A stretch of 64,000 nucleotides of DNA, from contig ML677374.1 of assembly GCA_007922305.1 (NCBI GenBank), forward strand, positions 6,557,619 to 6,621,618, given 5' to 3'. A program made the position numbers and the translations under genes. This DNA is from Dermatemys mawii (Eukaryota; Chordata; Testudines; Dermatemydidae). Positions 61,651 to 64,000 of the stretch are shown here, piece by piece; position 1 is the first letter of the stretch; each line of letters opens with the position of its first letter. The notes beneath the pieces were generated by a model. That model was given only the letters and a program-made list of their open reading frames with translations. It ran no database searches and was not told the origin of the DNA.

Positions 61651-63176
61651 GCCTCTTTTACATTTCTATGGATATTCACCAAGCCAAACACTGCGAGAAA
61701 CAATAAAGGGAGAGGCTGCACCATTTTATGACTACTAATGCTTGTACTCGTTTGTGCAAAAATAAGAGTAATTCAAGGGTCATGCTTCAGGGTACATGAG
61801 GACTGCCTGCATGGGGCAGCAATGTATCATCATCAGAGAATGGACCCTAGATGCAAAGTTTGTAGTGAGATCTACTTTCTGAACACTGATTTCTAAAACT
61901 AAAGTATGCTTCCACCATGGGTCAGGGCCAACTGCAACATTCAGCTCTGCATTCGGGTTAGGATTCTGAAGTAACCCAGTGAAGTCCAGGGTTGTTAAAT
62001 CCAGGATTTCAGTTTGGGCCCCATCTCTAATAAGCAGAAAAGGGCACTATGGAGGGATTTGACTTTTCTCTGTTACTGGCCACACAGTCTGATCCACCAT
62101 CAACAAAAGACAGGAAATGCAGAGGGGTCACTGCTCTGTTTTCCGCAGTCCTCCAGACTGTAGAAGCACCTAATCATGGCACTCAGGTACTCTACTCCCC
62201 CAGGCAATACAAATTACTCTGCGGGTAACCGCTTTTCACTGAGCCCTCACAAAGCTTGCACAAAAACACAGTCTCCCAGCTTTACCCCTGGGCATGCAGC
62301 TTCTGAGCAATGCTTTAATTTGAACAAGCACCTCTGCCTCCGCAAACCCAAGTCTAAAACCAATTAAAAGTGGAGATCCAAGCGAGCTAACCTCTGCTGA
62401 CTTAAACAGGATGGAGAGTGTTTTATCAAGACCAAACTTGTAATTACTGTGTTCTACATTCCCTGCCTCCATGGCCTCACTGTAAAATGTGACCATCCAT
62501 TTCAAAATTATCTCTTTATCATGAGCCCAAAGCCGATCGTTTAGATTCTGGCCTCGTGTCGGGCGTCAGTTTGAAGAATATCACAGCACTATCTCCTCTA
62601 ATAAATGGCTTTAACTTTTCACCTAGGAGATATCTGCTTTAACTTATCACGGAGAATCATCTGCTTTCCTTAACGCTTCCACTAAATTAAAATCTGAAGT
62701 CACTCGATTTGGAAGCCAGTGTTAGCTGCACTCAGACAGCTGGATGAATTACTGGAGAGACGATGAAAAAATATTATCCAAAACCGGAAAACTTAGTGTA
62801 TCACAAATCTCATTTTATCCCTCAAACCTCATTAATAACAGCGGGGATAATGGTCACCTAGTTTGTAGCTTGTCCGCACATCTCTTGCACGCCTCCAAAA
62901 GAGAGTGGTAGGGGGTTCAGTCTTTTGCGATGGTTCCAATCCAATTATTCTGTGAGGTCTGCCAAGCTAGTTAGAGATGGATTCCTTTATCATAAAGGCC
63001 TTTATTGGGGGGGGGGGGCCAAAATTCAAAAAAAGAGACAATTTCCTAACTATAAAAAGCAGCTCTGAATTGTAAACATGCTCTCAAGTACTCAGAACTT
63101 ACATACTATCATGCGTACATTTTGGTTTTTGTCTCTCTTCAAACTGGTTATTTCATAATCTCTGAAAACTATTTCT

Positions 63177-63215
63177 GATGCATTTGGCTTCTACTACATG
63201 ATGCATTTGGCTTCT
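63177..63215. repeat. 23-bp tandem duplication
   Basis: gatgcatttggcttct recurs at a 23-bp spacing (63177 and 63200). Confidence 0.9.
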
Positions 63216-63783
63216 GCACTCTGATTCCCCACTCCAGCTTGTTCTCTCTCCTTTCTAATAATAACACTCACATGGCTTCCTGCTTTGTTACAGGAGCAAA
63301 CCTGGATAGCATCAGGGTCATTTTCAAATCTTAAATGCATAAAGTGCATTGCGATGTATCCAGGGTGTGGTAGCAGGCTTTCCAGGAGGCCCCGGGATGC
63401 ATTTGAGATCATGGCTGGGCCTTTCATCTCATGAGGCACTTTCCTGTTAATCTTATAGGGAATAAAATCAACCACGACATCAGGGCAATGTCTCGAGAAA
63501 ATGTCATCTGGAACGTCAGCCTTCTGACTTCCATTCAAACCTCAACTGCTCTCAAATGTATTCAGTGCACTATCACTGGGGAACTTCACAAACTCAAGCA
63601 GAACAAGTACAAACTCAAAGCCATCTTCAGAAGCACCCTTTGTCCCGACTGATATGATTGTATAGAAGCAGACTGAGGATAAACCTTTCAAAAACATCTA
63701 TGTGACTTCGACACCCAAGTCTCATTTCAGAAGTGACTAAGGCATATAGGAACCTAGATCTCATTCTAAGCAATGAGACTTAG

Positions 63784-64000
63784 GGCTTGTCTACACTTTA
63801 AACACTACAGTGACACTGCTGCACTGTAGAAGTGCTTCAGTGTAGACACTCCTAAGCCAGAGAGAGAATCCATTTCCACAAGAAGTTGTAGCTAGGCCGA
63901 TGAAAGAATTCTTCCATTAACCTACCACTGTCTACACTGTGGATTAGGTCAGTTTAACTATGCGTGGATTTTTCCTGGGCTGACCTAACTTTTTAGGGTA
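63784..64000. mobile_element. Inverted-repeat DNA element, truncated by the window edge
   Basis: It starts with gggcttgtctacacttt, the same terminus type as at 55307. It has internal copies of tgtctacact and agtgtagaca. The right end is outside the window. Confidence 0.5.

Larger units (their letters stand above)
60347..64000 (-). other. ACACA: ACACA intron, partial (continues beyond the window)
   Basis: This is the 3' part of the intron upstream of the first visible exon. The expected preceding protein segment (around RWMLAGRPH) is not encoded here. It holds a MIR copy, a 12-G run, a 23-bp tandem duplication and a truncated inverted-repeat element at the edge. Confidence 0.75.

Noticed and set aside
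63194..63538. 114-codon minus-strand open frame upstream of the first visible ACACA exon
   Set aside because: It does not match the ACC segment expected before QWLSGFFD (around RWMLAGRPH) and lacks fitting splice phase. It overlaps a tandem duplication.
1..64000. CRISPR arrays, prophage, operons or other prokaryotic systems
   Set aside because: Intron-exon structure and vertebrate repeats throughout; no regularly spaced repeats and no prokaryotic gene arrangement.

Overview
The window is vertebrate nuclear DNA, almost certainly from a turtle (Testudines, probably cryptodiran). Three things point there. The one clear gene has vertebrate-style short exons (97-178 bp) separated by introns of 0.8-14 kb with GT-AG ends. 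Two copies of a tRNA-derived SINE with a CR1-like tail, of the turtle 'Cry' type, occur at about 28961 and 35645. The background is old CR1/L3 LINEs, many MIR/CORE-type SINEs and short inverted-repeat DNA elements of kinds I associate with turtle genomes. There are no bacterial features (operons, ribosome binding sites, CRISPR).

The gene is the 3' end of ACACA (acetyl-CoA carboxylase alpha, ACC1), read on the minus strand. Nine consecutive coding exons lie between 60346 and 19828. Their lengths and phases join without a gap into about 403 residues that end at a TAA stop. They encode the C-terminal part of the carboxyltransferase domain and the enzyme's extreme C-terminus. The next exon upstream (the RWMLAGRPH region) was not found, so it should lie beyond 64000. 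The 3' UTR probably runs to a polyadenylation signal near 16971-16976.

Layout. From 1 to about 16.9 kb is non-coding flank with AT-rich, enhancer-like stretches, scattered MIR copies, a TA-flanked mini-transposon (11319-11437) and two exon-like segments on the plus strand (11013-11094 and 11625-11802). From about 16.9 to 19.8 kb is the presumed ACACA 3' UTR. From 19.8 to 60.3 kb are the nine exons and eight introns. The introns hold CR1 copies (38975-39628, 43390-43798, 48250-48830, 50280-50530), a decayed Gag-like retroelement (about 53740-54945), SINEs and microsatellites. From 60.3 to 64 kb is the start of the next intron, ending inside a truncated inverted-repeat element.

In human 17q12 the 3' end of ACACA faces the 3' end of AATF, with LHX1 beyond it. 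I looked for AATF C-terminal exons in the first 19 kb and saw none. I found no convincing new multi-gene system. The observations most worth checking are the possible spliced transcript downstream of ACACA, a CpG-rich block in an intron (33620-34170), a diverged 75-bp duplication carrying YY1-like motifs (6326-6475), and the Gag-like retroelement.
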